DNA of 64,000 nt from Pseudomonas sp. Fl4BN1 (GCF_009908285.1 NZ_JAAARM010000001.1:186001-250000); one strand, 5' to 3'; shown: positions 51,090 to 60,046, numbered from the stretch's first letter. Program-made: numbers and translations. The notes: generated by a model from the letters alone, not told the origin.

Positions 51090-53132
51090 ATGAAGCATCT
51101 GGATATGGACTCTGCCGAGTGGGAAATACTCGACCTTGAATGGCATCAAGGGTTTGCCTTCATGGACGCTGCGCTGCTGGTGGACGCGTGTGCGCGGGAC
51201 GTCTACCTGATGCTCCAGCTCGACGGGCAGACACCCTCTGAGCAGGCGCGCCAGGCGGCGGCCCAGCACTTTCCGGTTTCCCCCCTGGTGCCTGGCGAAC
51301 CGCTCTGGCGGCATCGGACCCAGCGGCAACTGCTGCGGGATGCCCGGGCTGATTACTATGGGTTGCCCCGCTACTTCGAGCGTTATGGCTACTACCCTTT
51401 GCAGGCGTTGCCGATGCGCGTGTGCCGAAGGCTGCAGAGCCTGGGTCATGACCATTGGCGCGACCATGAGCGCGCCTATTTCTGCCACGACTATGGGTTC
51501 AATGTGATCGAGGGCGTGCGTCATGAACGCCTGGCGCTCCTGCAGCCGGTAGCGGACAGCTGGCCTTCGGCCGCGGTGCTGTTCAGCGACGGGGCCAAGG
51601 TCTTTCTCGGCGGGCGAGCGATCGCCAGTGCGGCGGACCAGGTGCGTGGCACCAACCACCCGGCTTATCAGGTGATCAACGGCCAGGTCTGTCGGGGCGG
51701 TACACCGTTGCACCAGAAGGACGGATCGGTGTTGCCCATCATCAATCCGGACGGCTTTCAGATGCTGGCCCGGCGCTGGGGCACGGATGGGCATTCGGTA
51801 ATCGTCCAGGCGCAGCAGGGCTCAAAAACGACCTACGAATACTTCTACCGCATCGATAAGGTCGACCTGACGACCTTCAGTGTGCTCAACGAACGCTACG
51901 CCAAGGATGCCCAGCGGGCCTACTACCTGACTGGCAAGACCGTGCGTTTTGTCGGCGACTTTCGCCTGCTGAACCGCTGTCAGCCGTTGTTCGATGCCGG
52001 TGGCCGAGTGCTGGGCCATAGTGCAAGCCCGGACCAGTACTTTGCCGTGGACGACCAGTTCGTCTACTGCGCTGGCACCCGCTTGCGGGGAGCCCACGGC
52101 CCGAGCTTCCGCCACCTGGGGTTCGACTACTACGCCGATGAGCATCGCGCCTACCTGCGCAACAAACCGCTGGAGCTGGATGTGCAGAGCTTTGTGGTCG
52201 CCCAGCTCAATCGCGGTGAGTACGAGTATTCGCCGGTGCTGGTGGGCGACAGGCATGGCCCCCTGGGCTCGGGTGGGGTGATTGACCAGGGGATGCTGCA
52301 AGAGTGGGCAGCGTTCTTCGAGGCCCATCCACAGTTGCAGGATTACTGGTGGCACCGCCTGCAGGCGCGACCTGAGCCGGTGCCTGAGCCGCAACCCCTG
52401 CGGGCCATTGGCCTGGGCTTTGAGCTGGGGCGTCAGGTGCACTTCCATGGCCGCGTGATCAATGGCCTGGATGCAGCCAGCTTCAAGCTGCTGGACACCC
52501 ATCTGTGCGGCGATGCCAATGGCTTGTACCTGATCCCTTTCCACAATGCCCAGACGGATGTGCCCGAGCGTTTCTCCTCGGCTCCTGTCGAGCATTACCG
52601 CGCCCTGGGCGGGCCCTACCTGACGGATGGCCAGACGCTGTTCTGCCACACGATTTTCTACCTGGTGCCTGAGCCGATGGGCAAGGCGGATCTGGCCAGC
52701 TTCGAGTCCTGTGGGTATGGCTGGGGTAGGGACAAGGGTGCGGTGTATTACTACCGCGAGAGCAAAAAACGCCTCGACCCGGCTCACACCCGTTTCATGG
52801 GCAACTACGCCTTCTGCGCGACACAGATGTTCTCTGCCGGCAAACCGCTGGAGGTGGCGTTCAGCCCGGAAGAGGTGAGGGTGCCGCATCCGGACTTTTT
52901 GCAGTTGGGCACGCGCAAGCTGTTCTGTGGCCGGCGGCCGCTGAGTGCCAAGCGCATCGACCTGGCGAGCTTGGAGTTTCTCGGCGCGCGCCATGCCCGG
53001 GACAAGCAGCGGTTCTACCAGTACGACGGCTACGCGACTCTCACCGAAGTCAGTGCGGAGCAGTACCGCCAGGCGCTGGTCAAGGAACTTGAGCAGCAAC
53101 CGGAGGCCGGTGCCGAGGGTGTGACCTTCTGA
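51090..53132 (+). CDS. Large DKNYY-repeat protein
   Basis: A 680-residue protein without signal peptide or membrane helix. Motifs of the DKNYY type recur: 'YAKDAQRAYYLTGKTV', 'YADEHRAYLRNKPL', 'RDKGAVYYYRESKKRL' and 'ARDKQRFYQYDGY', each a charged-Asp/Lys turn followed by aromatic residues, as in proteins built of short beta repeats. The N-terminal ~100 residues look helical and unlike the repeats. Function of the family is unknown; members are often linked to surface or effector-type proteins. GGGAGG precedes the ATG and a terminator follows, so it is a single-gene unit. Confidence 0.7.
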   Translation: MKHLDMDSAEWEILDLEWHQGFAFMDAALLVDACARDVYLMLQLDGQTPSEQARQAAAQHFPVSPLVPGEPLWRHRTQRQLLRDARADYYGLPRYFERYGYYPLQALPMRVCRRLQSLGHDHWRDHERAYFCHDYGFNVIEGVRHERLALLQPVADSWPSAAVLFSDGAKVFLGGRAIASAADQVRGTNHPAYQVINGQVCRGGTPLHQKDGSVLPIINPDGFQMLARRWGTDGHSVIVQAQQGSKTTYEYFYRIDKVDLTTFSVLNERYAKDAQRAYYLTGKTVRFVGDFRLLNRCQPLFDAGGRVLGHSASPDQYFAVDDQFVYCAGTRLRGAHGPSFRHLGFDYYADEHRAYLRNKPLELDVQSFVVAQLNRGEYEYSPVLVGDRHGPLGSGGVIDQGMLQEWAAFFEAHPQLQDYWWHRLQARPEPVPEPQPLRAIGLGFELGRQVHFHGRVINGLDAASFKLLDTHLCGDANGLYLIPFHNAQTDVPERFSSAPVEHYRALGGPYLTDGQTLFCHTIFYLVPEPMGKADLASFESCGYGWGRDKGAVYYYRESKKRLDPAHTRFMGNYAFCATQMFSAGKPLEVAFSPEEVRVPHPDFLQLGTRKLFCGRRPLSAKRIDLASLEFLGARHARDKQRFYQYDGYATLTEVSAEQYRQALVKELEQQPEAGAEGVTF

Positions 53133-53137
53133 AGGAC

Positions 53138-53170
53138 AAAAGGCCGTTGTCAGCATTTACAGCGGCCTTT
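53138..53170 (+). terminator. Intrinsic terminator
   Basis: AAAGGCCGTTGT pairs with ACAGCGGCCTTT (one wobble), just after the DKNYY stop codon. Confidence 0.8.
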
Positions 53171-53499
53171 CTACTGGGTTTGCGACGCGTTGGAGGGCGT
53201 TTCATGGACAGCCCCCCAGACGAAATAGTAGCCTGCGCATTCTTCGATAAGAGCTCTTGCGTGGCAACGTGAGAGGAGCCGGGGAATGGCGCTGTATTGC
53301 AAGGGATTGAACACTTGTCGGGACTCTGAATCCGTCTTCTGCCTCTCTCCCTTGATCCATCCGCGCCGGCCCTTGCTCCTGCTTGGCCGCGCCTGCCTCA
53401 GGCATGGCCGACAGTCCCGGCTCGAAGAGCGAGCATTCAGGAGCCAACGGTGATCGCCCGATCATTGGTTCCTCAAAATGGGGCGGCAAGGAGACGCGC
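53171..53499. other. Intergenic region
   Basis: About 330 bases; no credible gene. In-frame extension of the next gene back to 53383 lacks a ribosome-binding site. The promoter of the next gene is presumably here. I see no repeat or strong hairpin. Confidence 0.4.
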
Positions 53500-53820
53500 A
53501 TGGCATTCACTAAAATCATCTTCAAAAACCCGAACACCGGAGCCATGAAAGTTGCGCCTATCGGCTTTTCCTGGACCGTGTTCTTTTTTGGTTTCATCCC
53601 GGCACTGTTTCGTTCCGACTGGAAATGGGCGGCGATCATGTTCGCGGTGGGCTTCTTCACCTTCGGCCTGAGCAACTTCGTGTTCTGCTTCATCTACAAC
53701 AAGTTTTATGCCCGCGATCTGATCGGCGAAGGCTACAAGGCTCAGTCCATCGCTAGCGGCGACCTGGGTTTCGCCAGCGCCAGTGTCGGCATGGAAATCC
53801 CCCGGCTGGAAGCTGCCTGA
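53500..53820 (+). CDS. Small two-helix inner-membrane protein
   Basis: A 106-residue protein. 'KIIFKNPNTGAMKVAPIGFSWTVFFFGFIPALFRSDWKWAAIMFAVGFFTFGLSNFVFCFIYNKFYARDLIGEGY' places two membrane helices (about 20-36 and 40-62) between short soluble ends. The pattern of a hydrophobic core ending in 'NKFYARDL.GYK' is shared by many small membrane proteins of unknown role. AAGGAG precedes the ATG. A perfect terminator follows, so it is monocistronic. Confidence 0.7.
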   Translation: MAFTKIIFKNPNTGAMKVAPIGFSWTVFFFGFIPALFRSDWKWAAIMFAVGFFTFGLSNFVFCFIYNKFYARDLIGEGYKAQSIASGDLGFASASVGMEIPRLEAA

Positions 53821-53850
53821 GTTTCAGGTCGGCTCCCGTAGCGGAAATGG

Positions 53851-53886
53851 AAAAGGGCGCATTCATTGCTGAATGCGCCCTTTTTT
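53851..53886 (+). terminator. Intrinsic terminator
   Basis: AAAAGGGCGCATTC (53851-53864) pairs with GAATGCGCCCTTTT (53871-53884); T run follows. Serves both converging genes. Confidence 0.9.
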
Positions 53887-53902
53887 CATCCGCGGTCGAG
53901 GC

Positions 53903-54313
53903 TCAGCCTTCGGCGCTGAACAAGGCCTGGGAAGCGGCCATGTAGTCGGCCTGGAAGGCCTCTGACTCGATCCAGGCCAGCGCCGTGGCCTCGTCAGCCT
54001 CGGTGGACCAATTGCGGTATTCGATCAGGGCCGCAAGGATGAAGTCCGTGGCGCCCTGTTCGCCCTCCTGTTCATACACCAGCTCCAGTAACGGATCCTG
54101 CAGGAACACCGTGCACAGGGCCTGCTGGCTGGTTTTCTCGGCGTCGCGCATTTTCACGAACAGCTCGGTCAGGTCCACCGATTCGAAGTCGAGGCGGCTG
54201 TCGTTGGGGTCCAGCTCCAGTTCCGAGGTCGGGGCGCTGCGCTTGGCGCGGTTTTGCTTGGCCTTGGCTTTGGCCCGGGCGGCACGTTTGTGTTGTTTGT
54301 CCAGAGAGGCCAT
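53903..54313 (-). CDS. Small acidic/basic protein of unknown function
   Basis: A 136-residue protein with a strongly basic N-terminal 27 residues ('KQHKRAARAKAKAKQNRAKR') and an acidic, helical rest. The basic tail resembles nucleic-acid-binding tails. No signal peptide. I do not recognise the family; codon use indicates a real gene. It ends at a shared terminator and stands alone between convergent and divergent neighbours. Confidence 0.65.
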   Translation of the reverse strand: MASLDKQHKRAARAKAKAKQNRAKRSAPTSELELDPNDSRLDFESVDLTELFVKMRDAEKTSQQALCTVFLQDPLLELVYEQEGEQGATDFILAALIEYRNWSTEADEATALAWIESEAFQADYMAASQALFSAEG

Positions 54314-54493
54314 GGGCGTCTTACCTTGCTGCGAAATGGTTCAGCGCGCGCCTGATGGCAGGCGTGCGGCATGTCAGGCGCGCAAGGATGCCAGTAAATC
54401 CGCGATCCGGCATCTGCTGCCGGACCGCGGGCACCGCCGAAGTCTTGCCCGGGAGTGCCTTGGAAGCGAGCGCGTGGGTCTTTTGTCGGGTTT

Positions 54494-54510
54494 TTCCCAC
54501 TCAGTGGGAA
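54494..54510. promoter_or_regulatory. IclR-type operator palindrome
   Basis: TTCCCACT-C-AGTGGGAA, perfect 8-bp arms, about 53 bases before the IclR start codon. A degenerate half (TTCGGCGGGAA) follows at about 54521-54531. Likely autoregulatory site. Confidence 0.6.
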
Positions 54511-54562
54511 TCTGATTTCATTCGGCGGGAAACTCCATGCACCATGGCTGCAAGAGGCCGCT

Positions 54563-55288
54563 ATGAACTACCACACGCCGACTGATCGCTTACTGCAAAT
54601 CCTCGTGGCCTTGGGGCAATCCCCCGAGGCGATGTCCGCCAAGGCCTTGTCGCAAGACTTGCAACAGCCGTTGAGCAGCACCTATCGCCACCTCAAGACC
54701 CTGTTGCGCTGGGGCTTGGCCGAAGACAACGGCCAGGGTCGCTATGTGCCCGGGCCGACCTGCCTGCAACTGGCGAAGAAATTCGACCGTGAAGGGTTGC
54801 TGGTGACCCTGGCCAAGCCGGAGTTGAAACGCCTGGCCGAGCTCACTCAGGAAAGTGTCGCGCTGATGGTACCCAGCAACGGGCAGGCCATCTGCATCGA
54901 GCTGGTGGACAGCCCCCAGCCCCTGCGCTGCTGCTATCAAAAAGGCCTGGCCCAACCGTTATTGCTGGGGGCCTCGGCCAGGGTCCTGCTGGCCTATATG
55001 GAGCCTGAGCGCAGCCTGCCGATCCTGCGTCTGCAGGGCGTCGATGAAGGTGAATTCGCGGGCTACCTGCAGGGCTTCGAGCAAATCCGCCAGGCCGGTC
55101 ATGCGGTCAGCCTGAGTGAAATCGATGAGGGTATCTGGGGCGTCAGCGCGCCTTTGCTGGACAGCCGCGAGCGCTTGCAGGGCGCCATCAGCCTCATGGC
55201 CCCGGCCTTTCGTGCCGGGCAGAACAGCGAGCGGCTGATCCGCTGGACCCGCGAAGCGGCGCAGCGCCTGAGCGCCCGACTTGACTGA
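54563..55288 (+). CDS. IclR-family transcriptional regulator
   Basis: A 241-residue IclR regulator: N-terminal winged helix ('TDRLLQILVALGQSPEAMSAKALSQDLQQPLSSTYRHLKTLLRWGLAED') and C-terminal effector domain ('SVALMVPSNGQAICIELVDSPQPLRCCYQKGLAQPLLLGASARVLLAY'). The start at 54563 follows AGAGG; the frame is open further back through the operator. It sits 18 bases before hutG, with gltS beyond, an arrangement I recall from P. aeruginosa, and likely controls both in response to a glutamate-related or histidine-breakdown signal. Confidence 0.85.
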   Translation: MNYHTPTDRLLQILVALGQSPEAMSAKALSQDLQQPLSSTYRHLKTLLRWGLAEDNGQGRYVPGPTCLQLAKKFDREGLLVTLAKPELKRLAELTQESVALMVPSNGQAICIELVDSPQPLRCCYQKGLAQPLLLGASARVLLAYMEPERSLPILRLQGVDEGEFAGYLQGFEQIRQAGHAVSLSEIDEGIWGVSAPLLDSRERLQGAISLMAPAFRAGQNSERLIRWTREAAQRLSARLD

Positions 55289-55306
55289 GTTGACTGGAGC
55301 AAACCC

Positions 55307-56245
55307 ATGACTGTCCATCCCCCCATGCATCTGTGGCAGGGCCGTAGCGACCTGGCCGAAGGCGCGGCGGCCTTGCGCTGGCACCAATGGGTGCAGCCCG
55401 AGGCACCAGGCCAGGCCGCAGGTATCGCCTTGCTGGGGCTGGCTTGTGATGAGGGGGTCAAGCGCAACCAGGGGCGTACCGGTGCCCGCCAGGGGCCCGA
55501 GGCCTTGCGCGGCGCCTTGGCCAACCTGGCCTGGCATGGCAGCTGTGGCTTGTACGACGCGGGTGATGTGAGCTGCCAGGGTGCTCAACTGGAAGCGGCG
55601 CAACAGGCCTACGCCCAGCGGCTCAGCCGGTTGCTGGATCAAGGGCATCTGCCCTTGGGTCTCGGCGGTGGCCATGAAATCGCTTTCGCCAGCTTCAGCG
55701 GCCTGGCCGACCACCTTGAGCGCCAGGCGCAGCGCCCGCGGATCGGCATCCTGAATTTCGACGCGCATTTCGACCTGCGCCATGCCCAGCACAGCAGCTC
55801 GGGAACGCCCTTTCGGCAGATCGCCGAGTATTGCCAGGCGGCGGACCTGCCCTTCAACTACTGCTGCCTGGGGGTCAGTGAGTTGAGCAATACCCAGGCA
55901 CTGTTCGATCAGGCCCGCCAGCTCAAGGTGCGCTATCTGCTGGACCGGCAGATGCAGGGCTGGAACATGACGGCCATCGAGGCATTCGTCGATGATTTTC
56001 TAGACCGCATCGATGTGCTCTACATGACCCTGTGCCTGGACGTATTGCCCGCCAGCCAAGCGCCAGGGGTCAGTGCGCCTTCGGCCCACGGCGTCGATGT
56101 CCAGGTGGTCGAGCACCTGGCGCGGCGGGCCCGTGCCAGCGGCAAGCTGCGGGTCGCCGATATCGCCGAACTCAATCCCGGGCTCGATCATGACCAGCGT
56201 ACCGCCCGTGTGGCAGCACGCTTGCTGGCCAGCCTGATTCACTGA
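55307..56245 (+). CDS. hutG: Formimidoylglutamase-like (arginase family)
   Basis: A 312-residue member of the ureohydrolase family resembling HutG, which cleaves N-formimino-L-glutamate to glutamate and formamide. Metal ligands His123 (GGGHE), Asp152, His154 and Asp156 (FDAHFD) are present, and '[20 protein letters not shown]' matches the HutG C-terminal signature. The usual first Asp of the D-x-D pair is Cys243 here, with Asp245 kept. TGGAG precedes the ATG. Cotranscribed with the IclR gene and probably gltS. Not surrounded by other hut genes, so a related formimino or guanidino substrate is possible. Confidence 0.75.
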   Translation: MTVHPPMHLWQGRSDLAEGAAALRWHQWVQPEAPGQAAGIALLGLACDEGVKRNQGRTGARQGPEALRGALANLAWHGSCGLYDAGDVSCQGAQLEAAQQAYAQRLSRLLDQGHLPLGLGGGHEIAFASFSGLADHLERQAQRPRIGILNFDAHFDLRHAQHSSSGTPFRQIAEYCQAADLPFNYCCLGVSELSNTQALFDQARQLKVRYLLDRQMQGWNMTAIEAFVDDFLDRIDVLYMTLCLDVLPASQAPGVSAPSAHGVDVQVVEHLARRARASGKLRVADIAELNPGLDHDQRTARVAARLLASLIH

Positions 56246-56302
56246 CGGGGCGTTGACCCCCGCTGAACGACACCACAACGACAAAAAGAAGAGATACCAC
56301 GC

Positions 56303-57511
56303 ATGCTGACTTTTGAACTGGACGCGCTGACTACGCTGGCGCTGGCCTTGATCCTTCTGGGGGTGGGCGCGCAGCTGAAAAAGCGCAGCCGCTGGCTGAC
56401 CCAGCTTTGTGTGCCGTCACCGGTCATCGGCGGATTTGGCTTTGCCCTGATCGTCTGGCTGCTGCGGGACCAGCAGTTGCTCAGCCTCAAGCTCGATACG
56501 GCGATCCAGGGCCCGTTGATGGTGGCGTTCTTCACCACAGTCGGCCTGGGTGGCAGCCTCGGGCTACTGCGTCGGGGGGGCAAGATTCTGTTTGTCTATC
56601 TGGGAGCCTGCTGGTCCCTGGCCCTGCTGCAGAACCTGGTAGGGGTTGGCACGGCCAAGGCGCTGGGGATCGATCCGCTGCTGGGCATCATGGCGGGCGC
56701 GGTGTCCCTGGAAGGCGGCTTTGGCGCGGCGGCGGCGTTCGGGCCGATTGCCGAGAACCTCGGTGCCGTCGGCGCCACCACCGCAGCGCTGGCGGCGGCG
56801 ACTTTCGGCATGGTGGCTGGCGGCCTGCTGGGCAGCCCGTTGGCGCGCTGGTTGATCGAACGCAACAAGCTGGTGATCCAGGCCGATCAGGTCAGTAGCC
56901 TGCAACACCTGGAAAGTGCCGCCACTACGCCGCTCGCGCCGCTGGATGCGCCCACCCTGCTGCGCCTGCTGACCTGCATCCTGGTGATCATGGTGCTGGG
57001 GTTCTGGATGGGCAGCGCTCTCAACCAGCACTTGGGGATTGTCCTGCCCAGCTACGTCGGGGCGATGTTCGTGGCGATCATCCTGCGCAATCTCAACGAC
57101 CGCACGCAGATCATCGAGATCCCCGACAGTGCCGTGAGCACCGTCGGCGATGTGTGCCTAGGGGTATTCCTGACTATGGCGATGATGAGCCTGAAGTTCT
57201 GGGAGCTGGAGCAACTGGGCCTGCCGCTGCTGGTGATCCTGGTGGTGCAGGTGTTGATCATGATCCTGCTGTGCGTGTTCGTGCTGTTTCGCCTGTTTGG
57301 CGGCAACTACGACGCCGCGGTGCTGTGTGCCGGCTTCATGGGCCATGGCCTGGGCGCGACGCCCAATGCGGTGGCCAACATGGGGGCGATCTGTGATCAC
57401 TACAAAGTATTTTCCTACAAGGCGTTCATCATCGTGCCGCTGTGTGGCGCGGTATTGATCGACATCGTGGCGATCCCGATCATCACCTGGTTCATCAACG
57501 CCTTTGCCTGA
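56303..57511 (+). CDS. gltS: Sodium/glutamate symporter
   Basis: A 402-residue GltS: 'TLALALILLGVGAQLKKRSRWLTQLCVPSPVIGGFGFAL' and 'FFTTVGLGGSLGLLRRGGK' near the N-terminus and the repeated pore-loop motif 'VSLEGGFGAAAAFGP' and 'GLGATPNAVANM' identify the ESS family. It imports glutamate with Na+. AAGAAGAG precedes the start; it lies 57 bases after hutG. Together the two would supply and take up glutamate. Confidence 0.92.
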   Translation: MLTFELDALTTLALALILLGVGAQLKKRSRWLTQLCVPSPVIGGFGFALIVWLLRDQQLLSLKLDTAIQGPLMVAFFTTVGLGGSLGLLRRGGKILFVYLGACWSLALLQNLVGVGTAKALGIDPLLGIMAGAVSLEGGFGAAAAFGPIAENLGAVGATTAALAAATFGMVAGGLLGSPLARWLIERNKLVIQADQVSSLQHLESAATTPLAPLDAPTLLRLLTCILVIMVLGFWMGSALNQHLGIVLPSYVGAMFVAIILRNLNDRTQIIEIPDSAVSTVGDVCLGVFLTMAMMSLKFWELEQLGLPLLVILVVQVLIMILLCVFVLFRLFGGNYDAAVLCAGFMGHGLGATPNAVANMGAICDHYKVFSYKAFIIVPLCGAVLIDIVAIPIITWFINAFA

Positions 57512-57520
57512 GTCGCAGGC

Positions 57521-58498
57521 TTAGCGAGGCCCTGGCACCTGGTGCCCCGGGCCCTGGCTATCCAGTGCGCCGTGGCGCAGCCAGGCCAGGGTCACGGGCC
57601 AGAGCCGGGTCTGGAAGCGGCTGTGGAAAAACGCGAAATGCCCGATCTCGGTTTCGCCGATGTCCTCGGGGTTGATGCGCAGATGGGTGCGTGGGCTGTT
57701 GCTGTAGTAGCCCAGCAGCCGCTCGATGGCCGGGATGGTGCCAAAGGGGTCGTCGCTAACACTGATGGCGAGCATTGGCGCGGTGACCCGGCTGAACGCC
57801 AGAGAGTCCTCCCGGCTGTTGAGTGTCCTGCCACTGGGGCGGCCCTCGTAGCGTGAGTGCGGGGTGCACCAGTCGCTGACCACGCCGGCCGGGGTGTCTT
57901 CCATCCAGCCCAGGCGCTTGCCGGGAAAGTAGCCATAGAACCGCGTCAGCAGCGGCATCAGCAGATGCCACTTGGCGAGCATTCGCCAGCGCAGTTGCGG
58001 AGTGTAGTCACGCCAGTAGGCAAACTGCGCGCCCATGGTCACCACCCTGCGAACTATCCCTGAGGAGGCTCCCAGGCCCACTGCGCAGCCGCCAAAGCTG
58101 TGGCCGACGACATCGATCGGCTGGCCGGGGAACTCGCGCTGGGCGCGCTTGAGCATGGCCTCGTAGTCCAGCGAGCCCCAATCCGACCAGGAGGCCTTGA
58201 AGCCTTTGAGCGAGGCCGGGCGCGACTCGCCGATGCCGCGATAGTCGTAGGTCATGACATCGAAGCCGTTGGCGAACAGGTAGTCGGCAAAGCGGAAGTA
58301 ATAGCGGCAGCGCACCGAGGTGGCGGCGTTGATGATCACCACGGCGCGTGCCGGGTCCGGCTGGGCGTGTCGCCAGGCAAAGCCGCCCAGAACCACGCCA
58401 TCTGCCGTGGGCTCGCTGAAGGTTTCGCTGGGACCGGCCACAGGTCCGGTGATGGCGGGGCGGGTGGCTGGCAGGTCGGATGGGGACAACAGGGACAT
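57521..58498 (-). CDS. Alpha/beta hydrolase
   Basis: A 325-residue alpha/beta hydrolase with nucleophile elbow GHSFGG (Ser at about 147), a likely acid in 'SVSDDPFG' and a late His ('EIGHFAFF'). No signal peptide; probably a cytoplasmic esterase or lipase-like enzyme. It converges on gltS with a 9-base gap. AGGA lies upstream of the start. Its start is 48 bases from the stop of a small membrane-protein gene of the same strand, so the two may be cotranscribed. Confidence 0.8.
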   Translation of the reverse strand: MSLLSPSDLPATRPAITGPVAGPSETFSEPTADGVVLGGFAWRHAQPDPARAVVIINAATSVRCRYYFRFADYLFANGFDVMTYDYRGIGESRPASLKGFKASWSDWGSLDYEAMLKRAQREFPGQPIDVVGHSFGGCAVGLGASSGIVRRVVTMGAQFAYWRDYTPQLRWRMLAKWHLLMPLLTRFYGYFPGKRLGWMEDTPAGVVSDWCTPHSRYEGRPSGRTLNSREDSLAFSRVTAPMLAISVSDDPFGTIPAIERLLGYYSNSPRTHLRINPEDIGETEIGHFAFFHSRFQTRLWPVTLAWLRHGALDSQGPGHQVPGPR

Positions 58499-58546
58499 GG
58501 GCGGTTGTTCCTGGTTGGCTGGAGTGAGTCAGGGAACTGACGGTGC

Positions 58547-58891
58547 TCAGCGACGGTTTTCTTGTGCGCTCATTAATACCCGGCCGATCCACAGCACGGC
58601 AACCGCCAATGCTCCCAGCAGCAGCGTAGAGGTGCCTTGCCAGAGCAGCTCGAAATAGAACGGGGTGGGTTGCAGCTCCTGGTTGTAGGTGAGCTTCGGG
58701 CCGGCGCGGTTGCTGGTGACAATCTGGCCATCGAGCAGTGCAGCGATCAGCGTCCAGGCCAGCAGCCCGGTCAGTGCCAGCAGCACCATGCCGATCAACA
58801 GGAATAGCCAGGCCCCGCTGCGGTGGTTTGCGGGCTTGGGATGGGGCCGGGGAATACGGGTTCTCTTCTGATTCACGCAGGGCAGTTCCAT
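58547..58891 (-). CDS. Small membrane protein
   Basis: A 114-residue protein with two membrane helices ('GAWLFLLIGMVLLALTGLLAWTLIAALLDG' and 'TSTLLLGALAVAVLWIGRVLM'). The start at 58891 follows AAGG. I do not recognise it. It is divergent from the duplicated PchB-like leader at 58917, whose copy lies just beyond its start. A longer frame continues upstream through that leader but should not be translated. Confidence 0.6.
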   Translation of the reverse strand: MELPCVNQKRTRIPRPHPKPANHRSGAWLFLLIGMVLLALTGLLAWTLIAALLDGQIVTSNRAGPKLTYNQELQPTPFYFELLWQGTSTLLLGALAVAVLWIGRVLMSAQENRR

Positions 58892-58916
58892 TGCAGCCTT
58901 GGGGGCGGGTGGTGAC

Positions 58917-59143
58917 AACTTTACTCCCGGGCAGCGCCATGGGAATAATCCGTGGCCATGGTTTTTCGTGGCGGCATTGACTGACGAATAGAGTGTCGAG
59001 CATGGACGTGAAGAATCAGCTGGGCGCGGAACAATGCTGGGGCATGGGGGAGATCCGGCGTGCAATCGACACCCTGGAGCGGTCGCTCATCAAGCTGCTG
59101 GGGGCGCGTTTCAAGTACGTGCTGGTCGCCTCGAGGTTCAAGA
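58917..59143 (+). repeat. Left copy of 227-bp duplication
   Basis: It aligns without gaps to 59820-60046, with about 33 mismatches by eye (about 85% identity). It covers 85 bases of leader and the first 47 codons of a PchB-like gene, and identity stops exactly where the next gene starts. Confidence 0.85.
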
Positions 59144-59151
59144 GTGCCTGA
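59002..59151 (+). pseudogene. Truncated PchB-like gene copy
   Basis: 49-codon remnant matching the first part of the intact gene at 59905. It keeps the helix-1 region and the Arg and Lys that line the active site, but stops after 'RFKSA', losing helices 2 and 3 with the rest of the active site. A TGA at 59149-59151 overlaps the GTG start of the next gene, so its remaining use may be as a leader peptide coupling that gene's translation. Confidence 0.75.
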
Positions 59152-59764
59152 GTACAACCTGAGTGCCGACGATGCGCGCATCAAGCTGTTTCCCGAGCAC
59201 GTCAGCCTGTGGGCCGACTGCTTGGAGCTTACGACACTGGCCATGCCCGAGAAGCGCCCCTTTCGGGCGCTGCGCTATGGCTGGGTGGTGCTGGTGGTGG
59301 GGTTGCTTGGCGCGGTGGCGCTGGGCAACCAGGCACTGGCGCTTGGCTTTGGCGCCTTGATCCTGTTTGTGCCGCTGATGGTCTTGGCTATCGTCAGGCT
59401 GCTGCGCCCGCCTGCTCGTGCCGATGCCTGGTTCGATGCCCACGGCTTGCACCTGATGCGCGGCACGAAAAAGGCCCCGGGCGCGGTTTACCAGTACTTC
59501 ATTCCCTTTGCGGACATTACCCGCGTGGCGACTCTGGAGCAGTCCATCGACCTTGGACGGCGAGGGCATGTGCAGTGCCGCACCTACCTCGTCGAGAGCC
59601 GACGGTTCTTCGCTGGGCCGACCAGCATCCACATCAGCACCCGAGGCAGCCTGGAGGCGCTGCGTTCGGTGCTCGAACGTCTGGGGCGGTTGCCTGCGGC
59701 GGTGCATATTGTCGTACCGTCGACGAGGCACTACCCCGCGCCGTCCGACTCGGAGCTCACCTAG
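59144..59764 (+). CDS. Membrane protein of unknown function with captured leader
   Basis: A 206-residue protein: N-terminal ~40 residues soluble, two membrane helices (about 45-90), then a ~110-residue soluble domain ('DAWFDAHGLHLMRGTKKAPGAVYQYFIPFADITRV') that looks like a PH-like fold. The best start is the GTG at 59144 with GAGG upstream; it lies exactly at the edge of the duplicated segment. Codon use is typical of the genome. Its promoter and leader must be those of the truncated PchB-like copy. Function unknown. Confidence 0.65.
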   Translation: MPEYNLSADDARIKLFPEHVSLWADCLELTTLAMPEKRPFRALRYGWVVLVVGLLGAVALGNQALALGFGALILFVPLMVLAIVRLLRPPARADAWFDAHGLHLMRGTKKAPGAVYQYFIPFADITRVATLEQSIDLGRRGHVQCRTYLVESRRFFAGPTSIHISTRGSLEALRSVLERLGRLPAAVHIVVPSTRHYPAPSDSELT

Positions 59765-59819
59765 GCGCCAGCACCTCATCGTCGGCGCGCAGTTCGTCTT
59801 TCAGCCACGGCCGCTGGAT

Positions 59820-60046
59820 AACTTTACTCCCGGGCAGGCCCATGGGAATAATCTGTGGCCATGGTTTTCCGTGGCGGCCCTAACTGACGACTGGAGTGTC
59901 GAGCATGGAAGTGAAGAATCAGCTGAGCCCGGAACAGTGCCAGGGTATGGAAGACATCCGGCGCGAGATCGACACCCTGGATCGAGCCGTCATCGAGTTG
60001 CTGGGGGCGCGTTTCAAGTACGTGCTGGCGGCCTCTAAGTTCAAGA
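59820..60046 (+). repeat. Right copy of 227-bp duplication
   Basis: It holds the leader and first 47 codons of the intact PchB-like gene and is the likely parent of the copy at 58917-59143. Confidence 0.85.
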
